In this document: piece by piece, positions 1-12,379 of the stretch
How the letters are laid out: every line of letters starts with the position of its first letter
Numbering within the stretch: the stretch's first letter is position 1
Origin: Ophioderma brevispina
Taxonomy: Eukaryota > Echinodermata > Ophiuroidea > Amphilepidida > Ophiodermatidae
DNA: 64,000 bases
Assembly (NCBI GenBank): GCA_023653785.1
Contig: JAMKCH010001618.1
Location: forward strand, 1 to 64,000
Reading direction: 5' to 3'
Notes under the pieces: model-generated
What the model saw: only the letters and a program-made list of their open reading frames with translations
The model's database searches: none
Told to the model about the DNA's origin: nothing
Program-made: the position numbers and the translations under genes

Positions 1-3000
1 AAGGAGTTTTTGGATAAAAATGCCTACTCATCAACTAACTTGTTTGATTGGCTTTTTCAATTGTATGGGTTATTTTATAAGTCATTGTTTTTAAGGTTGC
101 TTGATGTATTCAGAACCATTGCCCATTTTAAATTTTTCAATAAACGCTGTCTTTAGCCTTGTGCTCAGTAATGCATGGCTATGAAAACATAATTTGAGAA
201 AGAGGCCTTTAAGAAAAACATTTAAATGAAAAATGTGATAGTCTTGTCAAAAAATTAATTGGAATGAAGTGAAAAATAATTCTTCAGAATTTAAACAAAA
301 CTACTCATAGAATGCAATTGTCCGTCACAAGAAGCGTACATGTCAAATCCCCCCTAAATAGTCAATAACTGATGATTCACACTAAAAGTGTTTTTGAAAT
401 ATTATACTGTGTTGTTAGGGACCTCTGAAATTTTAAATCTTCAAGCATTCTTTGGTTGAAAACATTATTCAACATCATTAGTTGTCCGTTCACATTGTAA
501 TATGTCATTGTCACATCCCAACTTTACAAACATTGATATCAAATATCTATTTTATCCTGGCCAGCTGGCATTATGGTCCCTATTACCTATACCACGAGAG
601 CTTTAAACCAATTGATTATTTCAGTGTAAAAGTAACTATTAGTAGTCAATTCCCATTTTGGTCACAAAAATACAGCTTGAATTGCTATATATGTGTCCTG
701 AAATATCAAACAAAAATTATTCAAATGGTCTAGAGGAAGCCTGGGCATACTTTCTGGTGCCCAATGTCCATTGTCATTATATGGACACGTCAATTAAATT
801 ATTCAATTGTAATTTTGAATTCATTTTTCAACAAAATTACCCAAAATTAAACAAGTAACTTGAATTTTATTTGATAGGGGTGAACAATTTAAGCAGCAGG
901 GATTTTTATGAAAACCTGTAGCCTTGCAAGAAGAAAACGAGTAGGTAGTAAACAACTTTAAAAATGACTTTGAAAAATTAAACCTCAAGAGTGTTGACAA
1001 ACAGTGGCCGCCTAATTGGAAAACGGGCCACAATTTAATTCCAAATAATGCTAATCCCACTGTCATTCCCGCTCCAAAATATGTTTGTCACAGCTATCTT
1101 CCCTCTAACATTCTAAAACAGAATTGAAAATAAGATTGTAGGTTGGTAGCTATCACGTGAGGTATACCTTGATAAGTCACTATCACCAAAATGAGCAAGT
1201 TTTTGAGCAACTTTCAATGCCCCATTGGAATGTATGGTAAACATAGACCACGCCGCTTGGCACCCTTTGATGAGTTTAGCATGTAAGTTACGAATGGGGA
1301 ATGACGAAATGTGTACATTGGAGCGTTGCGACTGTTTATGCCTTCCAGAGTGTGGGTTTTTTGTTAAGTTCTGATGACCAGCTACAAGCTGGGTTGTTTG
1401 TTGTTGTGAATAAGAATGCGTGGTTCCCGAGATAGGATTTGGAAAATTTCACGATTTTTTTTTCCACAATGAAAATATTTCCAAAAATCACAAGATGGGC
1501 TAGATTATATATTGATCAAAGAATTGATGGATTTTTTTTACAAAAGCAATTTGATCGCTAACAGCCACTCCAAAATGAGACTAATATGAGCAATGCATTA
1601 AAGTGCCACCAAGAAACAAGCTGGCCATGCCAACTTGAAATGGCAACCCTAATGCAGTATGTGGTGCTTACGTGGGTGGTGCTGCTGTGCTTTTTTGACA
1701 GTGTGTATGTAAGATCGAAAAATAGTTTTGTTATCTCAGTGAAATATGAAGTAGATAATACTTTCTTAGCGAGGTATGAGCTTCGATGTAGAATGAAGCA
1801 TTTTTAAACACTTTCCATTATAAATCCGCCGAAATTTCACCTTGTTGATTAACCTTCTGCCTTTATAGCAGGTCCCTCAATTGTTTCTTAAGGATTATTA
1901 ATTGCATTAGGCAACGATCATTATTTACACCAGGGAGAAATGGAAGGACTTCAATTTTTTTTTTGCAAAAATGTCAGCATTCTTGTTCCTCCTGGGTCAT
2001 TCCAATGCCAAAACACCAAGCCTGACAAGGTGTGGAACCCACCCCTCTCAGATTTTGTTGAAATTCTTGCGTCAAAGGTACATTTTCTGGGGCTAACAGA
2101 GGAGGTCAAAAAGAAAATTCAAATTCGCATCCGTTTTGTAGTTATATATGGGGCTCTCAAAGTTTTTGACTCGGACTATAAATTGGTGATTCATATGAAA
2201 AACTTTATTAATTAATCTATTTATATATCATTAGTTGCCACTTGGTGCATCAATAACAAAGCAATAAGAATTTTCTTTGTATCCCGTAAGTAAAATAGGC
2301 CCTCACATAGTTTCCATGGTGCAAAATGGACTACAATGGACCACACACTAAGGTCGGCTAATTATTTGACGCGTACACCTGATATGAGTGCTAGCATTGA
2401 AACCATATTATCATACACTATAACAATCACTGTGATAGTTTTGTTTTGTATAAATAGGGGTTATTTGGACACCAAATTTGCTAAATTTTTCCTCAAAATG
2501 ATTAAAATTAGTATTTAAAAAAAGAAAAAACCTAAAATTTTTAATTTTATGTAATCTGTAGGTACAATCATGAACTATGAATCAATATTCATATCCTGCA
2601 TGATATGATAATGACCAATGTTAAAATAAATGTCAACTGTGTAGTCACAATTAGGAACATAAGCCTGAAAAAATCAAGTGTAATACCTTTTAATTCTCGT
2701 TTAAATTATGTACATATGTTGTGTTGAAAGCTGTATGACAGTACCACGGTGCCATGGCAAAATAAAGAAAATCAGACTTGACCCTTGACACTTTTTCTCC
2801 AAATGACTGTTATGTACGATTTGTACAAAAAATTTGAATAACTTTGCAACGATTTCAAAAATTTGAAGTGTTCTGATTTGCTGAAGAGTCTCTCTTCACA
2901 TACAATACATTTTAAAAAAAAACCCACGGATGCAGACACTTATTTTCACCTGAACTGCCCAATTGAATTTTGTGCTTGTTTGTCATAAAGCTATGAAATT

Positions 3001-3210
3001 TCTCGTCCAAAGGTGGTCTATCAAGTTGTAGACCACCTTGTAAACCACTACAAGGTGTCTAACAAGATGTGACCACCTTGTAGGGGATGAATTCATTATT
3101 CTGCCACCACATCCTTCAACATGCAGTTTATTCCGTTGAGGCTGCGGAATTCTTAGGGTGGTGGCACAATACTATTGCTTTCCAAAATAAGTGTATACAA
3201 CCAATCCAGA
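1..3210. other. AT-rich non-coding flank
   Basis: No open frame here resembles a known family or is bounded by convincing splice sites. An open frame at 1940-2215 (+) encodes 91 residues of ordinary amino-acid composition, but I do not recognise it and see no support beyond openness. At 3010-3080 a short run repeats a GTGGTC/GACCAC motif in both orientations, and at 3100-3165 the ends TGCCACCAC and GTGGTGGCA form a small foldback. The rest looks like intergenic or intronic DNA. Confidence 0.5.
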
Positions 3211-3219
3211 AGGGTAATT

Positions 3220-3865
3220 CTCAGCTTAATCCTTTCAAATGCCATATATGGGGATAGTTCTGCTGAGCATAACCTTTTTGTCTTTCTTCATCTTATTATA
3301 ACATTTGGACTTATCTTATATCAGCTAACGTAATGGTTATGCCGCTGTACGTGGACTTGGTATCAACAATAAGCAATGCCAAAATTAAAGTCATCGCCAT
3401 CGTCAAGATTGTTCAAATTCCTCAACAGGATCTTAGAATACTAAAGAACAAGAATCCACACATTGTCTTCATCCAAACGGCGAAAAAAAGTAACTAATTG
3501 GATGAATTTTAAACGCAGAATTATTTACTTACTCCCTAAAACTGTCCTGAGTGAGTGGTTGCCAGTTTCGGAGTTTGGCGGGTCCCAAGGTCCGACACAC
3601 TTCGTTTTGTTTTGGTCCAACAAAACAACTTGTGGATTCTTGTTCGTAGTATTGTAAGATCCTGTTTGAGGTAAGTTTGAAAAATCTTGACGATGTCAGA
3701 TACTTTAAATTTGGCATTTTGCTTATTGTTGATACCAAGTCCATGTACATGGCCTAACCTTTACGTTAGCGATATACGATAATGTCCAAATGTTACAAGA
3801 TGAATGAAAGAAAAAAGGTATGCTCCAGCATAACTATATAATGGGATATCTTTTACTGGAAAAGC
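3220..3865. repeat. Long inverted repeat (foldback element)
   Basis: Two arms of about 240 bp, at roughly 3220-3460 and 3625-3865, are reverse complements with scattered mismatches and small indels. For example, TGGACTTGGTATCAACAATA in the left arm (3352-3371) pairs with its complement at about 3724-3743. The spacer is about 165 bp. Such a structure fits a foldback transposon or an inverted pair of one repeat. If transcribed it would form a long double-stranded RNA hairpin. No coding potential is seen in the spacer. Confidence 0.8.
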
Positions 3866-4199
3866 TTAAGGTATTAAGCCGGTTCAGAGAGAGGCAGAGT
3901 TCTAGTCCGAGGTGCTCTACAGACACTCCATATTGGGTGGGTCCGCCCGGGCTAACGACGTGGTCGAGCTACGCGAGCTTCATGCATGTATATTGCACAA
4001 CATCTGACATCATTAATGAAACAAAAACAACGATGGCAAATGCAATGAATGAACAAGCCACAACATCATGATTCACTATACAAGTTGAACAAGGAGCAGT
4101 TTCCTCCACGTTCTTAATTCACTGTTTATGAATAAACATACATAAACCATAACAATATAGAAATATACATGGAGAGAGGTTATAACAAGCATAATTTCT

Positions 4200-4330
4200 T
4201 TTCTGTTCCCAGTGACATATCGAGTAAATCGCGCGTCCTTCCGGGAAATGCCGGACGTCATTATCTCACTGTGCGCTGCCATTTTGGATTTTAAAATAGT
4301 TTGGTACAGCTTTTCACCCGGAGCGCGATA
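4200..4330. promoter_or_regulatory. CpG-containing promoter-like segment with possible (-) first exon
   Basis: In an AT-rich context this stretch holds several CpGs, an ETS-like CTTCCGGGAA, an ACGTCA CRE-like half site and GCCATTTTGG, a YY1-like element that on the - strand becomes an ATG in good context (CCAAAATGGCA, ATG near 4280). The - frame from that ATG is open to 4076 (68 codons), but I do not recognise the peptide. This could be a TATA-less promoter for a - strand transcript. The call rests on motif clustering only. Confidence 0.3.
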
Positions 4331-4339
4331 TTATTTGTC

Positions 4340-7300
4340 ATAATTAAAATATATCAGATTCGATTCATAATACTAATCATAAGAATTGTTATTTAATCAG
4401 AAATAGCCCATACATGCAAATTTATTGATGTAACCTCAACGATTCTTATGATATCATTTCACCACACAAAATATAATCCACAAAAGTCGTGCCTCTTCTT
4501 TTTTATAATGGATCATTCCTCTAAACAAAATTTGGTCATCTCACACTGCACGGTCAAACAAAAATACCTGTAGAGGCAAATCAATGCATATCACCATGGC
4601 TGCTTTAGAAAGTGTGATGAATTTTTGTTCCTAATTTAGGCCGAGAGTGTGGGATTTTCGGAAGCTTCTTTGCGTATTTTACTGACCCCTTTAATTGGTG
4701 GGTATAGCCTATGATTTTGTGCCAGGTTTTAACTAAGGCCTATTCGTATAGCATTCTGTGCATCTCTGTGGATTGACTTCGGCAATACCCAAAAATGAAA
4801 ATCATTCACCTGAATGACCATGGACAACTGCACTGCACGTCTGTCCCAACAATCCAGAATATCGACAATGCATGACAACTGAATGTGATTGATTTTTGTA
4901 AGAAAACTAGATGTTCTGTGCAGCTTGTCTTGAAGTGCTTGACTAACGTGGCACTAACTTATGATTATAAACGTCTACTGTTTCTACACAACATCTTCAC
5001 GATCGTTCGTTAAAACTAAGACAGTATTTGGTTCTGTATCCCACCTCGAACAAAAGGAAAAGGCGAACGTAGCTAGCTCGAGTTTGCTTCTGGCTTTTTC
5101 CGCTACAATACCCCTACTATCTCCTATGGACGACTGCAACAGGCTTCCTTTTTTGAGGAGAGCATAGCTCTGGAGCTCCTCGAAGACTCCTTCTAAAACT
5201 GTCAGGAGTTGTTTTTTTTTGAGCTCCTTGCTTCTTTGTCATGTATGTTTTTAACGGCTTTGAAATTGAAAATCGAGCTCCTTATCATGCTCCTCTTTAA
5301 AAATAGGTGTGATTAACAGAGCTCCAACAATTTCTAGATTAAAGCCTGGTGGGCGGACGCTACGTGTTTCAACTAGCTAACCCGAAAGAGTCAAAATTTT
5401 GAAATTTTGCATGAGAAGCTTAAAAAAGAAAAATATTAAGTACAGTGTATTCCTAAAATAGGTTATTTTTTTCCAAAGTAAAATTGGCATAGAAAAGACG
5501 AAAATGGCAGTTTTCAAGGATATTAATCTCCATTCAATTACTTGTTGTATAATTAGTCCGTACGCACAGTTATGACTAAAATATCCGATTTTTGTCCTAA
5601 TTTGGCTGCTTTTTTGGTTCTTGAATTTGAGGATAGTTAGGATGCCTATAGGCTATCTCCGTACAGCGTGCAAAAATCTGATTTTGATGATTTTTTGTTT
5701 ATTTTCTGATTTTTGCAAATCATTGATATTGCCTTTACAGCCTGACTCAGAGATTTCCCCGATGATGGAGCCCCTCATTTTTCAAACAAATTGTTTGTTT
5801 GCATGGCATATACTTGTCCATACTAAGTCACTGTGTGAAATAACTAAGCGCAAATCGAGTCCTTCATATAGAAAATCACCGCTTTGTTATAAATTCGGAT
5901 CCGAATTTTTTGTTATACAAACACGGTATCCTATGGCACGACCACTGTCATACTGTCACCAATGTTTTACAGCATGACAACGGAAAATCCGATTCATCTC
6001 CACTTTGGATTAAGTATTTTTAGATCACTATCTTTAGTTCTAGATGACGATTTTTATTACTACACAACATATTATATTTTCAAAAATCGTGAGTCAGCCT
6101 ATAGATACACATTTTAGACAGCCAACATTCCAACCAACGAGATCCCATCCAGTGATGCTTAGATGCTACCTTCAACACATAGTAGTCGTAATACTGAGGA
6201 GAAGGAAGAGCGCCATCTCCATGTTTAAAAAACAGTTATAATAAGAATCTGAACACGATCTGTCGATAGAGATGGGCTTGGGGGTTCCAAACGGTAATTT
6301 GGGGAACTGCTACGTGTACTTACTATGGCAGTCTCTTGGTCTCAGTGACATTACAAAATCAGTTAAACCTGCTTGAAAAACAGTGCATTGCAAAGATTTC
6401 AATAACGGGCATTTAGATTTAAATATCGGGACCAGGCCTAGCCTTGAGTCAATCTGTGTGTGACCGTTTTTGATATGCGTAATCAAGAGCGCATCTACCG
6501 TTAAGTCTTTGATGAGGACTAGCACTACGGAAGAAGCGGAAGGGGTTTGATGTCGTTATGTTGCTGTTAGGTTGGCAGGCCCTACCCCCTGGCAGATATT
6601 ACCCAGAGTGAAATTCAAGGGACCTCTAACCATGCCTTATGGACAAAGGATTGAACTTTTGACAGCGAGACAGTACATTTCCATGTAACTCCTATACAAA
6701 GCTATGTGAAAAGCAAGCACAACGTTCTCGAAATTCTTCTAGCAATGTTACCTGGTACATTATTTGTATTACCATAGTCAAAGTATACATTTATGGAAGG
6801 AAATTTGATGAGGAGGAAATCAAATATGCATTTTTGTTTTTGATGTACGGTGTATGGTTACAAATGTTTTGGCTGAAATTATTTCAGTTTGGTTGAAAAA
6901 CTAACCAATGTTGGACACCATGGGTGATCTTGTAATTGAAGTTCATTGACAAAAGGTTACCCAAACAATATAATGAATTACATTTTTTACATCAGTTGAT
7001 AGTTGTATGTTCTTAGTCCAAATAAAGTGCTTGTAATTTGGAAGTTCCAATTGACACATTTCATTCTTGAGAGTTATGAAGATTTGTGCATTTTGATATC
7101 ATAGTTAATTGTTTACCCTGTATATCTTGAGGTCACCCTGCTTGCTACATTAAAAATGTATATGCAGTTAGCTTCCTTATGGCCTCAGCTTTTAAAATGT
7201 TTAACTTTTACTATAATACGATGATTACTTTTTGAGTTATTGTGTATGGGTCACTCAATGATTTTGAAAGAGAAGACGTGAATGTGGTTGAAACATGGCC

Positions 7301-7620
7301 AATTCCAGGGCTCTGGTGCTTCCCCCGTAACCCAGAAACAGGGCAAAGCGGAACACTCTTGCGAGTGAACATATGGAAGAAATTGTTGAAATGTTGGAAA
7401 AAAAAAAAACGTTTGTGTAATTTTAGGCTCAGCCCAAATAATTATTTAGGAAAAAAAATTGTGTGATTTGTAAATTTTAAAAAATTAAACCATTTTCTAA
7501 TATTTCAATATTGGTATTTTTTAAAGAATTAGGGCGATATACACAGCACCCAGAAATTATAAATTTAATAACAGGTGTATATAGTCGTACAATCCTATAT
7601 AGTGTATGTAAGTTGTGTAA
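4340..7620. other. Non-coding AT-rich stretch
   Basis: No family-level coding similarity was recognised on either strand. Around 5165-5340 the motif GGAGCTC/GAGCTCC recurs about six times in both orientations, suggesting a decayed simple or palindromic repeat. The longest open frame (5621-5977, +) is hydrophobic, has no recognisable domain and probably occurs by chance. Confidence 0.45.
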
Positions 7621-7629
7621 TTAGCTAAA

Positions 7630-8060
7630 GAGTAGTAAGTAAATCCAACAGTTAAATCCAGTTTGTCTACGATGAACGAGGGTGGCCGGAATTCAACCTC
7701 CACACTCGCGAAACCCATTATACTCCCTCCTTCCAATATCACCGATTTCATGCACCAACCCAAACCCAACCATCCTACTCTTTTCCTCCACTTGCTTCTT
7801 ACAAGTCTTCTTTAGACGTCCCTCCTCCTCAAACCTCCCACCTCAACTCAAAGCCCTTCTTAAAATAAAACATGCCCATCCTTCTCGGCACATGCCCATA
7901 CCAATGTACACTATTCGCCAAACAGTCCATTCTTCCATCTCAAATCTGCATCAGTCTCATCAGTCTTCATCTATCCATCAACTTCACACCACACATCGCT
8001 ATCATCATGCTCTCATATCAGTGATATTTAAAAATAAAAAGCTGGAACTCTTGCACCCGT
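7630..8060 (+). repeat. Dispersed pyrimidine-rich repeat, copy 1
   Basis: It shares an ordered set of blocks with two other copies in this window. There is an AGTAGTAAGTAAATC start, then TTAAATCC(A/G)GTTTGTC, then GGCCGGA-TTCAACCTCC, a C/T-rich body, AAGCCCTTCTTAAAATA, and a conserved segment encoding roughly PIPxYxIR. The + frame at 7682-8086 is open, but its composition is low-complexity (Pro, Ser, His, Thr). I do not recognise the family. It behaves like a transposon or processed repeat rather than a gene. Confidence 0.6.
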
Positions 8061-8089
8061 TGGCAACTGGATATTGGTTGCCATGAGTG

Positions 8090-8735
8090 ATAAACTCCAG
8101 ATGGGCGTTTTTACCCACAGCCCAAAAAAATATAACTAAAATTGGTCCTTTATTAATAATAACTTTGCTACTTGAATATGTGCAGAAATAGCGGGAGATA
8201 GTGTTTAAACAAAAGCACAGTAATTGTAGCACTTGTAATACAATCCAATGCTCTATAAGTTGGCTTTGTTTAATGACTGTAAATTGCCTCCTTTCAAAAA
8301 TGTAAATATCAGTAAAACGTACCTAAATCACTTGTAGTTGTGATACTAAGTTCAAATAGTAACATAATTTCTGAATTACACTAAATCATTTTCATCAAAA
8401 TCAAGGAAAAAGAGGTTTGTGCACTGAAAATATCAGAATACTTCACATTTATAAACAAGAAGCACTCCAATCGGCCATTGACTGAGGTGTTGAAAAGCTA
8501 TTCATAAGGATGTGAAATGGATGGATGACAGTGCACCCATCACAGACCATCTCTCCATTGCAGTGGCCTAAACAATTTCCTTGGTTTATATATATTGTCC
8601 AGTAAAAATTGGTATTTGAGTAGAGCTACTCTGTCAAATGAAAGTAAACAGTAAAACGATGTCAACAAACATGCTGCTGTGCAATCCTATGTCTGTCTGT
8701 GGTCTGAGGAGAGTTTGTGTATGAGCAAAGCTAAT
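8090..8735. other. Non-coding AT-rich stretch
   Basis: I see no coding, RNA or repeat signal here apart from short A/T runs. Confidence 0.4.
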
Positions 8736-8742
8736 GAGTACA

Positions 8743-10068
8743 CCCTGGGGAGGGGGGGGGGGGGTTTTGTGAAATTAGGGACCCCTGGGTTCACTAGTGA
8801 CCCTGATGAATTCATCAGACTTGTACGGAATAAACTGCATATAATTATGCAGAGTATAGTGATGGCCGATCCAGCCCCAGATCGGTACTGCCGATCTCCG
8901 CTCATTAAAAATTGTTGAATGTGGACCGATCAGATCCCGAAATTCTTCAGATTATAGTTGTAAATTAGAAATCGCCCCAAAATCGCAGTGAAATTCACCC
9001 ACTAACCTATCAACCATGTACCCTATCACGAGTTGAAAAAATATTCATGTGACAGTCATGGATATTTTGACGTCAAATCAGTGCTCGATCTTCACTAACC
9101 GCAGCCACGTTGGTCTATTTTGTTAACGGAATAAACAACGTGTTTGTTTTCTTATGTTGAGTTAGCGTGCTAGCGTATCAAATCAATTATTTAACCCCCC
9201 ACTGGAAGCTATTAGTTATCAAGCATGCACGTGGCACTCGTGTGGCGGAGAGGTCTCCTACTCAGCGCAGTTGTGTCTGCTCACTGATGTTGTTTACAGC
9301 TAAGTCGTGTGATTTTGTGATAAAGTTTATGTTGGAATTTAATTGTGGAGAAGCTCTGTTTTTACATTTAAATAATGTTGAAGGTTAACATTTATCAAAT
9401 GAAGCAAAAACATGAATTTTAATGAAGAAAATAATGACGCCAGCATTTGTACATATATGATGAATTACGCTATGAGGAAAACCACACCATGGATTCTTCT
9501 TTTCAGCCATACAATGGTGCAATGAATTAACTTGTACGCAGGCTCCAATTTCCGTTTAGAGTGGAGGGAATTGCCATTGTATTTGGCGAGGATCTTCACC
9601 CACAGGAAAACCTCCTGTTTCAGAGTATTGCGTAAAATACGCCAAAAGTAATAGGAAAGTATTCTAAGGTACAACAACAGGATTCTGGCGGTAAAGATGG
9701 AAGCTGCAATTTATAATGACAATGTAGTACACATAGAGAAAAATATAACTGGTTAAGCTCAAAATTGTTGTATTTTTAGGTAAACTTGGGGCTTTTTATT
9801 GTTCCAAGTTTGGGAGATGGTGTGAGGTAGTCGGTAGTGATGATTTTCCTCCAGATCCCGATTTCAAAAGCCGATTCGACAAAATCGGGGCCAGAGTTCC
9901 GATATACCGCTGCAGATCGGCATCACTCGCAGCGTACAAGGCTGGGCTGATGAAATTTCATCAGGGTCACTGGTGAAATATGCAGTTGATTCCGTACAAG
10001 TCTGATTGAAGTATCAGGGTCATAGTGGGACCCAGGGCCGCTAAATTGTAACAACCCCCCTGGGGGCT
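8743..10068. mobile_element. Non-autonomous DNA transposon with long terminal inverted repeats
   Basis: The left end (8743-8905) and the right end (9893-10068) are reverse complements over about 165 bp. Both contain, in matching order, a G-rich tip (CCCTGGGGAGGGGGG against the complement of CCCCCCTGGGGG), GGGACCCxGGG, GTGACCCTGATGAA, CAGACTTGTACGGAAT, CTGCATAT and GATCGG blocks. The 1-kb interior has no recognisable transposase, so it is probably non-autonomous. A pure G run at 8751-8764 may be poorly sequenced. I could not fix a target-site duplication. Confidence 0.72.
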
Positions 10069-10079
10069 ATTGATGGCAC

Positions 10080-11400
10080 CGTGTATTTTTAATATTTGAA
10101 TTCATTATTTTTTCTACAGGTTTCCACTTCGGCCATATATACAAAGAACCTACCTCACAGCAATTCAGTAAACAACTAAAACAACTTTTATGTTCTAATT
10201 GTGGACTCTTTCACTGGTTTCTTCAAGTATGGTAGCATAGTTGGTTAGAGGACCCCCAAAGTTGATTCTTGTGGTAGACCACATCGACTACTGTCGTAGC
10301 AAAATAGAATACCTACCATGAGTACATGGCCATCATAGAGGTTAAATGCCAATCCACCGTTCTTACGGTTACCTCACACGCATTCCAAAATGTTTCTTTG
10401 TTTCAAAGGGAGGACCTATCACTAACATACTTTAATCCAAATTTTATTTGAGCTGACATATCATGTGATGCGAGCAGTAGCAGTAATTGTGTGTATAGTT
10501 ATAGAGTACTGTGAAAAACTATTTTCTGGTTACCGTAAGCAAACCATATACTACGTGAATCAAAAAAAATTGTGCAAGGATGGCAGATGAACCTGACTTG
10601 ATAAAATCACTGAATCATAGAGTTGTTGTTGTTTTAATTAAAACAAATTTTAAATATACTTCCAAATGTTAAAATGAAAAAATGAAAGAAAATCGTAAAA
10701 GTAAGCCAGATATGACCAACTTTGTAAGAACACCCCTTTTTCTCCCCAATTCAATTGGAGTTATACAGTAAGCAAGAAGATATACGGTAATGACGTATAC
10801 GGGGCATAGCATAGGAACATGATTGAAAGTAATGCTGACCCATGCTATTGATCTACGAATAGCCATAATCTCCTTCATCATGTTTAGATCTTCAAATTGT
10901 AATTTAATTCACACAAAATATATCTGATGTGTAATGAAAAAGGGTTTCAGTTCAGCACACTACTGTAATCTAGGTATAAATACAAGCATATGCCAAAAAG
11001 TGAAAACTCTTGCAATCTCTAAAACAAATGGAAGATCTTGTTTAGTGCTCTGCAACAGGTGAATTTGTGTTTAGATTCGTCAGATATGTTGGCACATTGG
11101 TATAACTAAATTCAAGATTAATCCGTAGTTATGAAATAATCAAGAAAAAGAAAAAAACTGTAGCATTAAGTGGACATAGGCATGCATGATATTGTTACAG
11201 TCTCACAAACACAAGTTTTAATTTGTGTAAAATCCCATAGGAATGGATAAAAAGGGGTGTGCTTACAAAATTGGGCATAGCTGGCTTATTTTTTATCGAT
11301 TTTTTTTGGTCCCCCCGCACAACTTTGTTGGGCAAAGGGGGACTATAGAAATGCCCTGACGCCCCTGTGTTGAGGTGTGTGAATGTGTGCGTGTATGTGT
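10080..11400. other. Non-coding stretch
   Basis: No coding exon or structured repeat was recognised. Short open frames on the - strand (10669-10881 and 11195-11512) resemble nothing known. Confidence 0.4.
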
Positions 11401-11418
11401 CCCAAGCAATATCTTTGG

Positions 11419-11597
11419 ATCTAAGCACGTGTGGGTGTTTTGTCAATCTCGCAACATAGATGCATCTCAATAGGCGTGGCGGGATTGTTGTAAAGTGCCG
11501 GTAATGTGACATAGGTCCAATATGGTCAAAAATAGGGTCAACTTTGGTTCAAAATAGGAGATATTGTTATAACTCTTGTAAACACGATATTCTTTTG
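11419..11597 (+). repeat. Satellite unit split by DIRS-C, left part
   Basis: The blocks TCTAAGCACGTGTGGGTG, CATAGATGCATC, GTGACATAGGTC, a GGTCAA motif and TTGTAAACACGATAT occur in the same order as in the units to the right of the DIRS-C element at 19882-20160. The unit is interrupted right after CACGATATTCTTTTG. Its expected continuation (TCTAAGCAAGTATGGGTG) is found only on the other side of the element, at 19880. Confidence 0.75.
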
Positions 11598-11780
11598 ATA
11601 CACTGCGCTCGCGATAGCTACCCTCCGCGACCTCACTTTTGCACAAATTGTCTCATTCGTGCCCGACCAGAAACCTCTATACCACATTAAAAATTGCGCT
11701 ACCGCGAAAATAGTCCGACGATAGCGCGCACTATTTATCGGGCAACTCACCGCCCTATGCGCAGTGAGTCGTCTTAGCAA
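11598..11780. repeat. DIRS-C left inverted terminal repeat
   Basis: It begins ATACACTGCGCTCGCGATAG and contains TACCCTCCGCGACC, TGCCCGACCAGAAACCTCTA and a GCGCGCACTATTT block. The reverse complement of this order appears at 19675-19857, with GTAGCGGAGGG, AGGTTTCTGGTCGGGCA and AAATAGTGCGCG. The two arms are imperfect but collinear over about 180 bp. Confidence 0.88.
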
Positions 11781-12379
11781 ATTGGTTCTCCAAATGGGAG
11801 ATTGCTTAGCTGATGACGCTACCGGAATAAATCCTTCCAATCTGCCGGCAAAAAGCTGCACTGACCAGAAAAGAAGAAACGTCTCCACAATTCGAACATA
11901 AGTATCCTAGCCAAACGTGCCTAGAGTTTTGTGTTATTCGGCGAGTTGGATGTAATTTCGATGTTTTATATCTCGCCGTATATCGAATTGTAATCATGTA
12001 AGAGACCGCCTATCCTAGCCCGAGATTTGTGCCGTTCCCCTCTTATAAATCCACTTCTATCCTTCGTCTTTATGACGAGGACGTTTTACTGAAGAACGGG
12101 TGATTTACAGCCTTCTCTTACCTGTTAAATTGATCAGGCTAGGGCAAGGAACAGGAAAAGTTGTAAACAATTTCTAGCGTATATACCGCATGTTGAGTCT
12201 TGTATGGTAAAGCGTAGGCTTATAAAAAACGGTTTGGTTTTTATGATATGCCTGTTTGGCCAAAATATGATATTAGATGTTTAGGTATGGTTAAAAAAGA
12301 TCCTGATCGGGGATCTTTTCAGGCTGTGATATATTTCCATGTTTTTACTTTCAGGTATGGTGCGCCTTTGGTTCCATAA

